A stretch of 64,000 nucleotides of DNA from Eubacterium plexicaudatum ASF492 (GCF_000364225.2 NZ_AQFT02000001.1:3305501-3369500); one strand, 5' to 3'. Shown: positions 7,192 to 17,431, counted from the first letter of the stretch. Notes: generated by a model not told the origin, from the letters alone. Numbers and translations are program-made.

Positions 7192-9301
7192 TCATTGTTC
7201 CAAAGGTACATTCAATTCCTCAGTTCCGGGAACAACAAATTTCCCGTCCCGAATAATATCCGTCGTGCTCCCGTCCTTAAGATGTGCCGTTATGGCATCT
7301 AATTCATCATAAGGAATCGTAATATCCGTATGGCAGTTAAAATATGCTTTGGAAACGTCTTCTTTGCGAAGCACAGATCGTTCATTGTCTTTTGCTATAA
7401 TCTCTTTTCCATCCGGATTGTACACTTTTGTCTCTTCCGCATGAGAATAACACGTATCTCCGACCGCAAAATGCGGCCCTGTTTTTTCCGCAATCAAAAT
7501 CGGCAGCTTATCTGCAATCTTAAAATCTCTTGCCATACGATAAGCCGTAGTATTGGTCCCTATCGCAAATTCACCCATCGGTAAAGTATCATGCTGCATC
7601 AGCACATTCTCATGAATATACCGTCTGTTTTCCGCATCATCCGCAAAATTTGCACACATATAATCGGTAATCATGCCATCTGCAAACGTAATCTTCAAAT
7701 CTTTATAATACAGTTCATTCAAATATACTCCTGTAACATGCAGCACGCCGGATGTACCTTTCAAAACAGGAGAAGTAAACACTTCGCCAACCGGAATATT
7801 CACATCAGCCACACAATTTTCAAAGGCTGTCTGTGTATCCGGGTGCTCCGGCCTGCGGATAGATACATATAAATCGGTAACATTTCTTCCCTTCCCCGTA
7901 ATGTGCACCCGTTCTGCCTGATCCAAAACCTGAATCAAACACTGCTGCATATTTCGATACAGCATATAGTCCAGTGTGTTTAACCGGACTGTTTCCGCGA
8001 AAATCTGCTCATAATCCGAACCGATCGCAGGAATCGGATAAGCAATAATCGTAAAACTGCGCTCTTCTCCTTTGATATACCGATTTGTAATCTGTCCGGA
8101 CCGGTTTGCATAGTCCACGAGCAATTTCTGCTGTTTTTCATCATAATGCACGGCTTCTTTTTTTGAACAGGTGCAAACGGCTGTTCACCGAATACCTCCT
8201 GCACCGCCGGCCCGCCATATACGGCTGCCAGCTCTTTATACCGTTCATATGCTTCCCGCAGCACTTCCAGCCTGCGTTCCACAAATGCTTTGTCCAGATA
8301 CCATGCACTGTCCTTGCTGTGGTCATAGTCAAACTGACGGTTTGCAGCGACAGAATAGCAGCCGCGCTTACCATGACCTCTGTTTCCCATGGAAGATACC
8401 GCATCACGAAAAATTACGGCAGACAGTCCCATTTTTTCAAAATTGTGAATTGCCGCACGTACTACCCGCTCAAAGCCGATGGCATAGTGAATGCTGACCG
8501 TCTTTTTCTTTGACAGGTCTTTATTCGTCACCTCAAATCCGATACGATAGCCTTCGGTAAACGTATCTGCCATCGCCTGTATGCGTTCCGGCGGCAGTTC
8601 GGATAAATACTGTGCCGTCCTGCGCTCATTTTCCGATATATATTCTCCGTAACGATACAGATAAGTAAAATCCGTCAGATCCGCACTGCGTACAATAGAC
8701 GTAAAAAAGTCCAGCTGCGGATCAATGCCTTCCCGTACACTCTGTGTTACGATAATCTCACTGTAATCATGAAAATGCCAGTATAAAATCCGACGGATTT
8801 CTTCCCCGCCGGTGCCGCTGCCGTCGCAAAAACATGTATAAATTTCCACAAATAATTCCAGCAGCGTCGTCATATCCGCTAATCTGCCCTCAAACGCATA
8901 AGCAATCAAAGCCCGGCATTCCGCATACAAAAACATAACGCCCCGCCAAATTCTTCGCCCAGCCGTTCCACCGCATAAGCCGGATTCGCATAGCTTGTTT
9001 CATAACCGAATCCTCCCGTTTCTTCCGCACCGCCGTCTTGTACGCATGGCAAAATATCTTCATATAAACGCCTGTTTAACCGTTCGCATTCCTCCATGGA
9101 ACGATGCTCCAGCATGCCTTTTTGTTCCAGCTCCAGTACATTCGCCGTAAGCAGAATAAACCTGGCCGTCCGCTCAAAATAATCCGCAAAACGCTCCTGC
9201 GTCTCCGGCTGATTCGCTGCCTGACGGACACGTTCCAATACAAGTTCATAGCGTTCTTTTGCCTGTTCATTTTCTATCTCATAAACTTTACGATAACTCA
9301 T
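7192..9301 (-). pseudogene. M29-family aminopeptidase, broken by two frameshifts
   Basis: Three overlapping frames give one protein of about 700 aa. 8906-9301 is the N-terminus (MSYRKVYEIENEQA), 7980-8936 the middle, and 7192-8151 the C-terminal part with the M29 metal-site signatures (GEFAIGTNTTAY, then AEKTGPHFAVGDTCYSHAE). The first break is in a G4 run near 8940, the second in a 7-T run at about 8158-8165 (+ strand). M29 enzymes are cytosolic dimetal aminopeptidases. The start ATG at 9301 overlaps the stop of the upstream gene (ATGA), indicating coupling. Confidence 0.8.
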
Positions 9302-9636
9302 AATCCCATCCATCCTATCACATAAACTGCTATCCATCCTGCCAGCATAAACACGGACAAAACAGCACCCGTAACCGGTACTTTTTTAATTACATTTTCC
9401 TTACGCGCTTCCCGTATGGAAATCCACAGCGTCATAAACGCCACCAAAATGGCAGCAACGCCGATACATCCGATTTTTTCCTGCGCCTGTCCGCTCTGCC
9501 TGTAGGATACGGATACCGCATAAAAAAACAAAGCGAGCGGTGCAAATGAAAAAGCAAGCGCAAACGCGCCAGGTTTTGAATGTTTTTTTCCGGTAAATTT
9601 GTAATTTTTGTCAGACCGCGCTTTTTTCTTCTTCAT
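9298..9636 (-). CDS. Small DUF6142-like membrane protein
   Basis: 112 aa with a Lys-rich N-terminus (MKKKKARSDKNYKFT) and three hydrophobic segments (about 27-45, 57-74, 88-110). The layout matches a family of short clostridial membrane proteins of unknown function which I recall as DUF6142; no activity can be assigned. Its stop overlaps the start of the M29 aminopeptidase by 4 bp and it abuts the VanZ-like gene, so the three are probably one transcript with pyrE. Confidence 0.6.
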   Translation of the reverse strand: MKKKKARSDKNYKFTGKKHSKPGAFALAFSFAPLALFFYAVSVSYRQSGQAQEKIGCIGVAAILVAFMTLWISIREARKENVIKKVPVTGAVLSVFMLAGWIAVYVIGWMGL

Positions 9637-10116
9637 CTAGTACTCCTTTGCCCCTTTCAGCCCCATCTTATGACAGAAAAACATAATCTTAAAACAAAAG
9701 TATCCGATCATTCCACCCAGCGTATTTAAAATCATATCGTCTACGTCACAGCTTCCTACTCTTGTCACAAGCTGAATCAGCTCCACGAGCAGACTCACTT
9801 CAAAACTGATCAGTGTTACTTTGAAAAATCCACGGCTGCGGCGAGAAAGCAGCGGAAAAAACAGTCCGAACGGTACAAAAGCAAGAATATTTCCTGCAAG
9901 ATTCAAAAATACCGTATAAGGACCAATCACCTCATAATAGGTCAGATAACGCTGAATTTCTTTGAATGGCTTTAAATTATAGTGATACTCCCGCCCCATA
10001 GATGTTCTGCCCATACTTTCTGCAAAGAACAGAAAGTATATCATTAAGATAAGATAAAGACCGAACAGCAGCCATGCTGCCATCCGGTACATTTTTTTAT
10101 GCTTTTTATAATTCAA
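9637..10116 (-). CDS. VanZ-like family membrane protein
   Basis: 159 aa with four hydrophobic helices. Typical VanZ-family features are the NLKPFKEI box after helix 1, NLAGNILAFVPFGLFFP around helix 2 and the closing DVDDMILNTLGGMIGY. VanZ relatives are integral membrane proteins; the founding member gives low-level teicoplanin resistance, but most clostridial homologues have no known role. The frame opens at a TTG (10116) with GAGGATAGG upstream; an ATG eight codons later is an alternative. Confidence 0.8.
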   Translation of the reverse strand: MNYKKHKKMYRMAAWLLFGLYLILMIYFLFFAESMGRTSMGREYHYNLKPFKEIQRYLTYYEVIGPYTVFLNLAGNILAFVPFGLFFPLLSRRSRGFFKVTLISFEVSLLVELIQLVTRVGSCDVDDMILNTLGGMIGYFCFKIMFFCHKMGLKGAKEY

Positions 10117-10131
10117 TTTCCTATCCTCAGC

Positions 10132-10808
10132 TTATTTTGCACCATACTGTTTATAGTATGCATCGATCGCAGCTTTTAATGTATCATCGATCAAACTTTT
10201 TCCTTTATATGGATTTTGATACAGATATTCCGTCACTTCCTGCATCGTCACGATCGCATTCGCCTGAAAGCCATATTGATTTTGAATCTCTTCCAGTGCA
10301 CTCTTTTCACTGTTCAGCCCTTTTTCCATCCGATTTAACGAAACAATCAGTCCAACGATCCGCACATCCCCCTGCGCCTTTAAAATCGGCACCGTTTCTT
10401 CGATTGACTTTCCGGACGTCGTTACATCTTCTATAATAACAACGCGGTCGCCATCTTTTATCTTACTGCCAAGCAAAATGCCCGTATCGCCATGGTCTTT
10501 CAGTTCCTTTCGATTCGAACAGTAGCGAATCTCTTTTCCATACAGTCTGGCATATGCAATCGTCGTAGCCACGCTTAGCGGAATTCCTTTGTAAGCCGGC
10601 CCAAACAGCAGATCAAAATCATCTCCGTAATGTTCATGAATCGCCCTTGCATAATATTCACCAAGCTTCATAAGCTGCGTACCTGTTACATAACCCCCGG
10701 CATTCATAAAAACGGAGATTTACGCCCGCTTTTTAAGATAAATTCGCCGAATTTTAATACGTCGCTGTCTACCATAAATTCAATAAATTCTTTTTTGTAT
10801 TGTTCCAT
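10132..10808 (-). pseudogene. pyrE: Orotate phosphoribosyltransferase PyrE, one-base frame break
   Basis: PyrE transfers phosphoribose from PRPP to orotate in UMP synthesis. The frame from 10707 holds most of the protein, with the PRPP loop IIEDVTTSGKSI and FGPAYKGIP. The true start is ATG at 10808 ([18 protein letters not shown]... GRKSPF); this segment hits a stop because the run before ATGAATGCC has five T (minus strand) where six are needed. With one T added, a normal protein of about 225 aa results. Loss of an enzyme of this kind by a homopolymer indel suggests a sequencing error. Confidence 0.9.
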
Positions 10809-11169
10809 GTGATTATTTTCTCCTTTATTTATAGGGTTTTTTCTTGCTTTTATATTTTAAAAAATGCCGTTTGACACCATTTCATTTTCAGACACACTTT
10901 CGCTCCATTTTCTTTTGCATCATCACATTGCTCTTCTCGCAGTTTAGTGACTAGACCGTCACTTCCTCCTTCCCCGGCAAAATTAGGAAAGAATTATTTA
11001 ATATTTCCCTAATTCTACCATACTGACGTTATATTTTCAATCTGTTTTAACAGCCATTCATCCGACTTTTTTTGTGTGTACAGTAACCATCAAATCAAAC
11101 TAATCCCACTAAATAATTATTAAAGGAAATGAAAATACGGAAATATTAAAAGAAAGGTTAGATGCCATT
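10809..11169. other. Intergenic region with inverted repeats and a possible coding remnant
   Basis: No intact gene is seen. A minus-strand stretch at about 10855-10985 has a coding-like composition without a start or recognisable family. AGTGAC / GTCACT forms a small dyad near 10945. AATTAGGAAA (10981) and TTTCCCTAATT (11003) form an imperfect inverted repeat with one bulge. The right side is AT-rich and probably holds the promoter of the 11170 gene. Confidence 0.4.
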
Positions 11170-11910
11170 ATGAATTTTAAGAAAAAGTCACGACTATGTA
11201 TGGTGATTTCCATTACGTGTATTTTTGTCATGTGCTTTGGTGCAACAGCGGCTGGCGCATACACGAAGTCTGATTCTAAGACAGGTGAACGTCCACTTCA
11301 ACAGTCTAAGCCTGTGAAAAGTAATAAAATGGTTGATGTCAAGAGCAAGCGCAATCATGACACTTTGGAAATGAAAACCTTAAAATTGGCAACAAAATAT
11401 ATTATTGGGTGGAAAATGAAACCCAATTACGCTCTATCGGTCAAGGAAAATATAGTCTTGATAAAAATTATATACAGGCTGCCGATATTCATATGTCAAC
11501 GGATGAATGGATTCCAATAGGTACGGCAAACAAACCATTTACAGGTAGTTACTGCGGGAATGGCTGTGAAATCATTGGACTTACCATGACAGACCCTAAC
11601 GCAAAAATCATCGGATTATTTGGGGTCGCTGATGGTGCTAATATTTACAATATAACCATGCGCGATTATGACATACGGTCTGCGGGGAGAAATGTAACCG
11701 GAAAATCCATTGCTCCAATTCTTGCTTTGGGATTGGAAGATACCCGTTCCTATGATAATCAGGTTTATCCAAAAGAAAAGTGACGAAAGAAAAATCTGTG
11801 GTGGCTACGGCTAGAAAATCCAACGAAGCAGATGGCAAAACAGGCAGTACGATTGTCATAAATACCAGTGAAACAGTACACTGCAAATGTCATTTACTTA
11901 AGCTTATCAT
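11170..11910 (+). pseudogene. Secreted protein remnant, frame broken twice
   Basis: 11170-11520 starts with a signal peptide (VISITCIFVMCFGATAAGA). The sequence then continues in a second frame from about 11403 (VENETQLRSIGQGKYSLDKN, then WIPIGTANKPFTGSYCGNG), a pattern of surface proteins with GLUG-like repeats, and in a third frame from 11780 (VTKEKSVVATARKSNEA). The breaks lie in TATATTATT near 11403 and around 11783. Intact relatives are large cell-surface proteins; this one is short and probably a decayed fragment. Function unknown. Confidence 0.5.
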
Positions 11911-11974
11911 AGTCAGACTTTGCGCCTGTCGGAATGGTTTTGCCGGCAGGTGCAGAGTCATTTATATTAACCGA

Positions 11975-12526
11975 TTATTCCAAACTTATCTCAGAAAAAT
12001 CAATCTCAAAATCTTCAAAAATTCCGCCCTTTACTTTATCTGTAAAAGAATATTGTTCAAAAGCATCATGTTCAAAATTATAAACCATAATTAATTGTTT
12101 CACCGGATCAACAATCCAATACTCCCGAACACCTGCAGTACGATATTTGAATAATTTCTTATTGTAATCCATCTGACGACTTGAAAAAGAAACAATTTCA
12201 ATAATCCAATCCGGCGCACCGTTGCATCCTTCCTCAGTAAGTTTATTTTTATCACAAATCACGCTGATATCCGGTTCCAGATATGTTTTATCATCAGCAT
12301 TTAAAAATACAGCGAATGGAGATGGATACACTTCACAATCTCCATTTTTGTCCCGAATATGGTTAAAAATGCTGTTTAACAATATCATAACGAGTTTTTG
12401 GTGAATCCGACTAGGTGTAGCCATCATATACATTTCTCCATCAATCAACTCTGCTCTCTGCCCATTTGATAAAGCATATATATCTTCGATTGTATAACAT
12501 TCCAATTTCCTTGCCAATGCATCCAT
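11975..12526 (-). CDS. Uma2 family (DUF820) putative restriction endonuclease-like protein
   Basis: About 183 aa with the Uma2 signature order: RAELIDGEMYMM, HQKLVMIL, a YPSPFAVFL strand, LEPDISVI and PDWIIEIVSFSSRQMDYNKK. These hold the D...E-x-K residues of a PD-(D/E)XK nuclease core. Uma2 proteins are abundant in cyanobacteria and some Firmicutes and their biological target is unknown. GTG at 12538 and ATG at 12535 are too close to AGGAG (12539-12543), so ATG 12526 is preferred. Confidence 0.75.
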   Translation of the reverse strand: MDALARKLECYTIEDIYALSNGQRAELIDGEMYMMATPSRIHQKLVMILLNSIFNHIRDKNGDCEVYPSPFAVFLNADDKTYLEPDISVICDKNKLTEEGCNGAPDWIIEIVSFSSRQMDYNKKLFKYRTAGVREYWIVDPVKQLIMVYNFEHDAFEQYSFTDKVKGGIFEDFEIDFSEISLE

Positions 12527-12633
12527 CTCTTTCATCACTCCTTTTCTTCATTCTTTTTTATAACTCTATGCACTTTTTTCAAAATATTGTATCCTCTTGC
12601 CTGAGTATGTATGAAAAATAAATTTTAATTTTA

Positions 12634-13202
12634 TTATTTCAGAAATATCTCATTCTTTTTGTAACCACTACATACCTTTTTCAGCTTCATACTGCCAGCA
12701 ACCAGGAGTGCTTTGCTGACACTGCGTGCATTTTCCGGACAGACAAAAATGCAGCGCATGCAAGAAATACAGCTTTTCGTATCCGTTTTTGACGCTTCTG
12801 CGGTATCTATTGCCGCAACAGGACATTCACTGGCGCAAAGACCACATCCGGTGCACTGTTTTCCGGCCTGTGGTTTCTAAAACCAACATCGGTTAAGACA
12901 TCCTGCAATTCTACAAAAGTATCGTCATATGCTCTGTTTCCATAAACAACAAGCAAGATCGCTTTTGCTTTTCCTCCATTCATCTGACGCAAACGGGAAA
13001 CAGCAATAGAAGGAACACGTCCTCCGTAAGAAGGAACCGATACTATACAGATATCTTCTTCTGAAAAAGAATAGGAAGAATAATTTTCGTTATGGCTCGT
13101 AAGATCTATGCATATGTTTTCCGGACAAAAAGATCTCGTAAACAAATCCGCAGCCCTCTTTGTTCCGCCGGTAGGACTGAATGTAAGATTATAAACTGAC
13201 AT
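12634..13202 (-). pseudogene. EFR1-type flavodoxin-ferredoxin fusion, frame broken
   Basis: The N-terminal flavodoxin part (12807-13202) has the FMN phosphate loop FSPTGGTKRAA and a VPSYGGRVP loop. The frame then slips near 12877, and the C-terminal ferredoxin follows in another frame, with CTGCGLCASEC and CISCMRCIFVC, i.e. two 4Fe-4S clusters, ending at TAA 12634-12636. Such fused proteins carry electrons between pyridine nucleotide or pyruvate oxidation and reductases in anaerobes. ATG 13202 has AAAGGAGC upstream. Single gene with its own promoter region. Confidence 0.8.
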
Positions 13203-13384
13203 TGTAAAGCTCCTTTCGTTACTGCTAAGGAAGTTATAAGCAGCAATATGTATATAATATGTTACAAGTATAGCATGGCTGCTACTTTCTGTCAAAAACG
13301 ATGCGGGATTTTCTATAATTTTGCCTTCTCACAATCTGCATTTATCAAAAACAGCACAATAATATATATAGTATGATACCTCGG

Positions 13385-13422
13385 AGTGTAAAGTCTATTG
13401 AATGGTCAATATGCTTTACACT
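13385..13422. terminator. Hairpin downstream of the M56 operon
   Basis: AGTGTAAAG (13385-13393) pairs with CTTTACACT (13414-13422), and inside it ATTGA pairs with TCAAT. The T-run follows on the + strand, although the adjacent operon that ends here (13446) is on the minus strand. It could be an imperfect terminator for that operon or belong to an unrecognised + strand RNA. 13203-13384 holds nothing else. Confidence 0.45.
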
Positions 13423-13445
13423 TTTTCTTATGGAATTTCAGCTTT

Positions 13446-14093
13446 TTACCGTTGTCTTATTTCAAAAATTCTTTCGCATCCCATTTGTCTGCGTTCCTGT
13501 CCATTTTCTTTCCAATGCTCCGATGCATATCGTTCGAACGGCTCCAACGTTTCTTTCGCTTCTTCCTGTACCGGATAATACAGGCTGTAGTTTTGATCTG
13601 TTATATCAAGTTTCACTACAACTTCCAATACCAGTCGGTATGTTTTTAAATATTCCGGTTCTAATTCTGCCAGCCAGCCGTTGATACATGCTTCTGCTTC
13701 TTTCTTTGCTTCATCTGTGGCAAGTTGCTCCTTTGCTTCATACATTCCAAGAATCAACGGGTCGTCACATGGTTTACGAACAATTGTCTCATCCGCTTCA
13801 AATACTGCCCGGACTGTTGCTATCCTCTCTTTGATCTCTTCCGTTAAAAATACCATTCTTCCGTTTTCAAGCGTACATCTTCCTTTTGTCAATTTCTGTC
13901 TCAATGTCAGCACTTTCGTATAAATCTCTTCTGCCATTTGTTCGGTAAGTTGCGAACATTCCTCCTGAATCCGCCATCCCTCACTTTTTAACCGCGTATC
14001 GGCTGCTGCTTCGGTATCTTTCCGAACAGACGCACTTCCAAGCAGGCATACTAAAAATAACATCATTATCGTTATTTGCCGCAATTTTCCCAT
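13446..14093 (-). CDS. Secreted protein of unknown function, partner of M56 sensor
   Basis: 215 aa with a signal peptide (IMMLFLVCLLGSASV, residues 8-23) and a long, charged, helix-rich body with no recognised domain. It starts 2 bp after the M56 gene stop, so the two are clearly co-transcribed and probably translationally coupled. In related loci the gene after a BlaR-like sensor is often an extracytoplasmic protein of this sort, perhaps a regulated effector or ligand-binding partner. That role is inference. Confidence 0.6.
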   Translation of the reverse strand: MGKLRQITIMMLFLVCLLGSASVRKDTEAAADTRLKSEGWRIQEECSQLTEQMAEEIYTKVLTLRQKLTKGRCTLENGRMVFLTEEIKERIATVRAVFEADETIVRKPCDDPLILGMYEAKEQLATDEAKKEAEACINGWLAELEPEYLKTYRLVLEVVVKLDITDQNYSLYYPVQEEAKETLEPFERYASEHWKENGQERRQMGCERIFEIRQR

Positions 14094-14095
14094 GT

Positions 14096-15538
14096 TCAGT
14101 CACCCTTTCCTTGCAAATATTCCGTTTCATGCACTACATCCACCTCAACCGGCGTCAGTAATCCGTCTTCGCCAAGATCAAACAATTCATACTGCATCTC
14201 GTTTTCTCCGTCTGCCGCATTTGCAGCCGGCATATGCACCTGATATAAAAAACCGCTTTTTTCCTTTTCCGGAGCCGGATAAGCCGGCCTGTTTTCCTGC
14301 AGATTGTTTGAATTCATAATTTCAGCAGGAAACATATTGGCTGCTACTTCAATGTCGAAATACAACTTATCACTCCGAATCGTCTCGTTACGAAATGTTA
14401 CCGTAAAATTATCAGGTTCGTATATGCCTGCATATGTATTCTTTATATATGTTATCAGCTTATCCGCGATTTCCGCTGCTCTGTGGTTATCAAGGTTCAG
14501 GCTGATATTGACGAGGTCCACAGCTGAGTTTTCCTGCACTGCACCTTTCGTCTGACTGCTCTTTTGTTCTGTAAATACCGATGCACACAGTACAAATACT
14601 CCTGTCAGAATGCCGACTGCCGCTGCTGCAAGCATCTTTGTGCAGACCGACTTTTTCTTATATTTCATAATCGCCGTAATCCTTTCCTGTATGGCAGAAC
14701 CGCTAAAATTACTGCAAAACGGCATCATTTCGCTTTTGCTCTCTTCCATGTGAATTAACATACGGGCATAATCCGACCTTTGATCCTCACCAAGCATACG
14801 AATAACCGTTTCGTCACATGCCAGTTCCAAATCACGGCTGCACAAACGATGCATCACCCATACCATCGGATTAAACCAATGTATGGCAAGCGCTCCGGTC
14901 AGAACAAACTTTGTTACTATGTCAAACCGCCTGATATGAATCCATTCATGCATCAATAGATATTCCAGCTGTTTTGTATTAACTTTGCATGCAAATTCCG
15001 GTATCAAAATAACCGGATGAAACAGACCATATGTTAACGGCGTTTTGGCAAAATCAGACTGACGCACCTGAATTTTCCGTCTTGTGTAATGCTGCTGCAG
15101 CCATTCGTCTACAAATGCATTTTTCACACAAACCGAGGTCAGAAAGTGCATCCTGCATCGAACGTAAACAAATGCATAAAACAACAGGCAGCACCCGCAT
15201 CCGATTGCCCACACAATCTTCACATAATGCCCACCAAACCATACATTCTGCCACATACCTGCTGCTGTTACCGTTTGTTCTCTGTCGACGACCATTCGCT
15301 CTTTTTCCGTATGGCCAAATTGCCGGCTTTCCTCAGACTGCCATACAACAACTTGCGGCAAACATAAATGTCCGCCAAAAGCAGATGGAATCCGCCAGGG
15401 AAACAGTAACTGCAGCAGCGTCATTCCCCATAAAATGAAAAACGTATTCTTTGGAAGCCGTGTCACCGCAGCTGTCCTGACTGCAATGACAGCCAATATA
15501 AGAACGGTTCCTGCCATACTCCTTTGCAATAGCTGCAT
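14096..15538 (-). CDS. M56 family (BlaR1/MecR1-like) membrane sensor metallopeptidase
   Basis: 480 aa. Hydrophobic segments occur near residues 8-22, 32-48 and 105-125, then the cytosolic-facing zinc protease motif HEWIHIRRFD near residue 195, with the third ligand in LELACDE. A further membrane helix (near 305-325, AAAVGILTGVFVLCASV) leads to an extracytoplasmic domain that lacks a penicillin-binding fold. In this family a signal activates the protease, which leads to loss of a BlaI-type repressor. Start ATG has AAAGGAGG upstream. No blaI gene is adjacent; an IS lies just behind the promoter. Confidence 0.85.
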   Translation of the reverse strand: MQLLQRSMAGTVLILAVIAVRTAAVTRLPKNTFFILWGMTLLQLLFPWRIPSAFGGHLCLPQVVVWQSEESRQFGHTEKERMVVDREQTVTAAGMWQNVWFGGHYVKIVWAIGCGCCLLFYAFVYVRCRMHFLTSVCVKNAFVDEWLQQHYTRRKIQVRQSDFAKTPLTYGLFHPVILIPEFACKVNTKQLEYLLMHEWIHIRRFDIVTKFVLTGALAIHWFNPMVWVMHRLCSRDLELACDETVIRMLGEDQRSDYARMLIHMEESKSEMMPFCSNFSGSAIQERITAIMKYKKKSVCTKMLAAAAVGILTGVFVLCASVFTEQKSSQTKGAVQENSAVDLVNISLNLDNHRAAEIADKLITYIKNTYAGIYEPDNFTVTFRNETIRSDKLYFDIEVAANMFPAEIMNSNNLQENRPAYPAPEKEKSGFLYQVHMPAANAADGENEMQYELFDLGEDGLLTPVEVDVVHETEYLQGKGD

Positions 15539-15570
15539 AAGCGCCTCCTTTGCACATGACTTTTACGTAG

Positions 15571-15626
15571 ATAAGACCATAGTAGTCTGCTATATATAGA
15601 CTACCATGGTCTTATAGAATTGTCAA
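15571..15626 (-). promoter_or_regulatory. Promoter and large operator dyad of the M56 operon
   Basis: TTGACA (minus strand, 15621-15626) is a consensus -35. The region downstream is an 18-bp-arm inverted repeat (15571-15588 and 15598-15615; ATAAGACCAT...ATGGTCTTAT, inner GTAGTCT/AGACTAC), with one mismatch and a 9-nt spacer TATATA-rich. It overlaps the -10 region (TAGTCT at 17 nt spacing), the usual place for a BlaI/MecI-type repressor site. Which protein binds is not shown. Confidence 0.7.
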
Positions 15627-15643
15627 CAAAAAAGCATCCTTTG

Positions 15644-17318
15644 CAGCTCTGACGATTAAATTATGGATTTATCAGTGCCAATTACATATATCTTTCAATA
15701 TATTGCAACTTTTGATGATAGTATTTTAAAACAAAAAACTCCCCCTGCTGTAATTTTGAAAACGCTTTTAGGTTATTGTGCCATATCCGGGCATCCCCCC
15801 TTTCCAGTGCATTCCATTACCGGAACCTTATCTGAAAGCGCTTTCCTGTTTCATGCCTGTGTTCTGATAACTTTATATTCTGGAATGATTCAAATATCCG
15901 GCTGTGCTTTTCCGACAGGGACAGCGCTGTGCTTTTCCAGAGTTTTTCCCACGCCTCCATTATCTGGGATATCATATGCCCGATCTGTATCAGGTAATAA
16001 TGGTTTTTCAATGCCTGATAGTTCCTGCTGAATAAATGTTCCAGATAATATCCGTGTTTTTTCTGCGCGTTAAAGCCTTCGTTTTCTATTTTCCACCGCC
16101 TCCTTCCGGCTTCCACCAGTGCAGCCACATTTTTCTGATTAACGGGAAGGTCCGTCAGAAACAGGAACCCTGCCTTTATGTTTTCTGTCTCCCCTTTCCT
16201 GCTTCCCTTTTTTATCAGCACATCCCGCTCTTCCCTGTATTCTGCAATGTTTACCTTATGACCGTTATAATCAATGTCCGTAACGAAATCATGCCAGCAT
16301 GTTCCGTTAATGAGTTCCTGTTTCCGGCAGTTTTTCTCTGTTTTTTTCAGCCTGCCGTATTCATCTGAAACCGTCGGAATGCTGCCTTCCTTATACCGCA
16401 GAATATAGCGCCATCCGCTGTCGCGGCATTTTATGAAAAAATTCTCACATGCATAAAGGCTGTCTGCGCAAAGGCAGACAGGAAGCTTTGGAAATTCTTT
16501 CTTAAGCCGTTCCATCAGTCTGTAGCATGCTTTCAGCTCACAGTCCTGTTTTTCTGCTTCTTCCCCGCCGGTATTTTCTACAAATTCTGTCATAATGCTT
16601 ACAATAATGTCCGGATGGAGAACAATTTTTGCTTCCAGTATATAATAGTAATATTCCGTATACTCCCTGCCAGTCCCCTTATTATGAACCCTGTACAGGC
16701 TTTTTGCATCCAGTTTTCTGCGGCTGCTGTGAATCTGCGTCCCGTCTGCAATCACCTGCCAGTATCTGTTCCGGATTCGTGCACCTGCAAATGCGCGGCT
16801 GCGCACCAGCCTGTATACAAGCCGGCAGACAGTATCCTGCAGTTCTTCCGGATCCAGCCTTTCAAGGTATTTATTTATCGTTTCCCAGTAAGGAATTTCA
16901 TCTGCGGATGCGCTTTCCCCGCACATTTCCCAGATATTCTGTATAACTGTATCAGAATTAAATTTCTGGCTTGTTTTTCTCATGCTGCTGATATAGAATA
17001 TAGAAGAAAGGATACGGGTCATGAGAAGTATGACATTGGGATAGGTAATGTAACTCTGATTTCTGGGATCTTCTGTCTGTTTTAACAGGCGGGCCAGGTC
17101 AGGGAAAAAATGTTTTATAACCTTAACAAGTTCTACTGCAAGATGAAACTGTTCCAGATGTTTACGTGCCTCTTTCCGTGTCACTTTTGTTTTCATAAAA
17201 AAGCCTCCCTTCTTTACGTGGATAATGCGAAAAAATAATTTTGGGTTAATTATATTATCGCTTATTTTCCCGCAAAATGGGAGGTTTTTTTGCGAAAAAT
17301 TTTTAATCGTCAGAGCTG
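15644..17318. mobile_element. IS element copy 1, DDE transposase, 1675 bp
   Basis: Perfect 17-bp terminal inverted repeats CAGCTCTGACGATTAAA (15644-15660) and its complement (17302-17318). A target duplication CATCCTTTG flanks it at 15635-15643 and 17319-17327 (10 bp if the shared G is counted). The only gene is the minus-strand transposase. A second copy at 55734-57409 differs at only three positions noticed, including one extra T. The insertion is 8 nt behind the -35 of the M56 operon. Confidence 0.95.
15817..17196 (-). CDS. Transposase of IS copy 1 (IS4-like DDE)
   Basis: 459 aa, intact. The N-terminus is helical; the first catalytic Asp is in VIADGTQIHSS, the second probably in LCADSLYACENFF, and the Glu in the RRRWKIENEGFNAQKK block, which resembles the Y-R-E-K signature of IS4-group transposases. 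The IS family was not pinned down. The start ATG has GGGAGGC upstream, inside the right end of the element. Confidence 0.9.
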   Translation of the reverse strand: MKTKVTRKEARKHLEQFHLAVELVKVIKHFFPDLARLLKQTEDPRNQSYITYPNVILLMTRILSSIFYISSMRKTSQKFNSDTVIQNIWEMCGESASADEIPYWETINKYLERLDPEELQDTVCRLVYRLVRSRAFAGARIRNRYWQVIADGTQIHSSRRKLDAKSLYRVHNKGTGREYTEYYYYILEAKIVLHPDIIVSIMTEFVENTGGEEAEKQDCELKACYRLMERLKKEFPKLPVCLCADSLYACENFFIKCRDSGWRYILRYKEGSIPTVSDEYGRLKKTEKNCRKQELINGTCWHDFVTDIDYNGHKVNIAEYREERDVLIKKGSRKGETENIKAGFLFLTDLPVNQKNVAALVEAGRRRWKIENEGFNAQKKHGYYLEHLFSRNYQALKNHYYLIQIGHMISQIMEAWEKLWKSTALSLSEKHSRIFESFQNIKLSEHRHETGKRFQIRFR

Positions 17319-17329
17319 CATCCTTTGTA

Positions 17330-17426
17330 TTAGAGTGTGTTTGATTTGCGTTTCCACAGGAACTATTTTGGACAGGTTTTCATGTAAAACAACTGAGAAT
17401 CTGTTATATCATATGGCACACTCTAA
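17330..17426. repeat. 97-bp MITE-like element with TTAGAGTGTG ends
   Basis: TTAGAGTGTG at 17330-17339 and CACACTCTAA at 17417-17426 are perfect 10-bp inverted termini flanking 77 bp without a gene. The same end motif (TAGAGTGTG) bounds the elements at 60061-60538 and 60466-60540, which suggests a family of non-autonomous elements. It sits between IS copy 1 and the terminator of the GPH transporter. Confidence 0.55.
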
Positions 17427-17431
17427 GAAAA

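Noticed and set aside
7192..9301. Programmed ribosomal frameshifting in the M29 gene
   Set aside because: Breaks differ in type (G4 and T7), no stimulatory structure is evident, and similar breaks occur all over the window.
13385..13422. Hairpin as a certain terminator of the M56 operon
   Set aside because: The T-run lies on the wrong strand, so it is listed only with low confidence.
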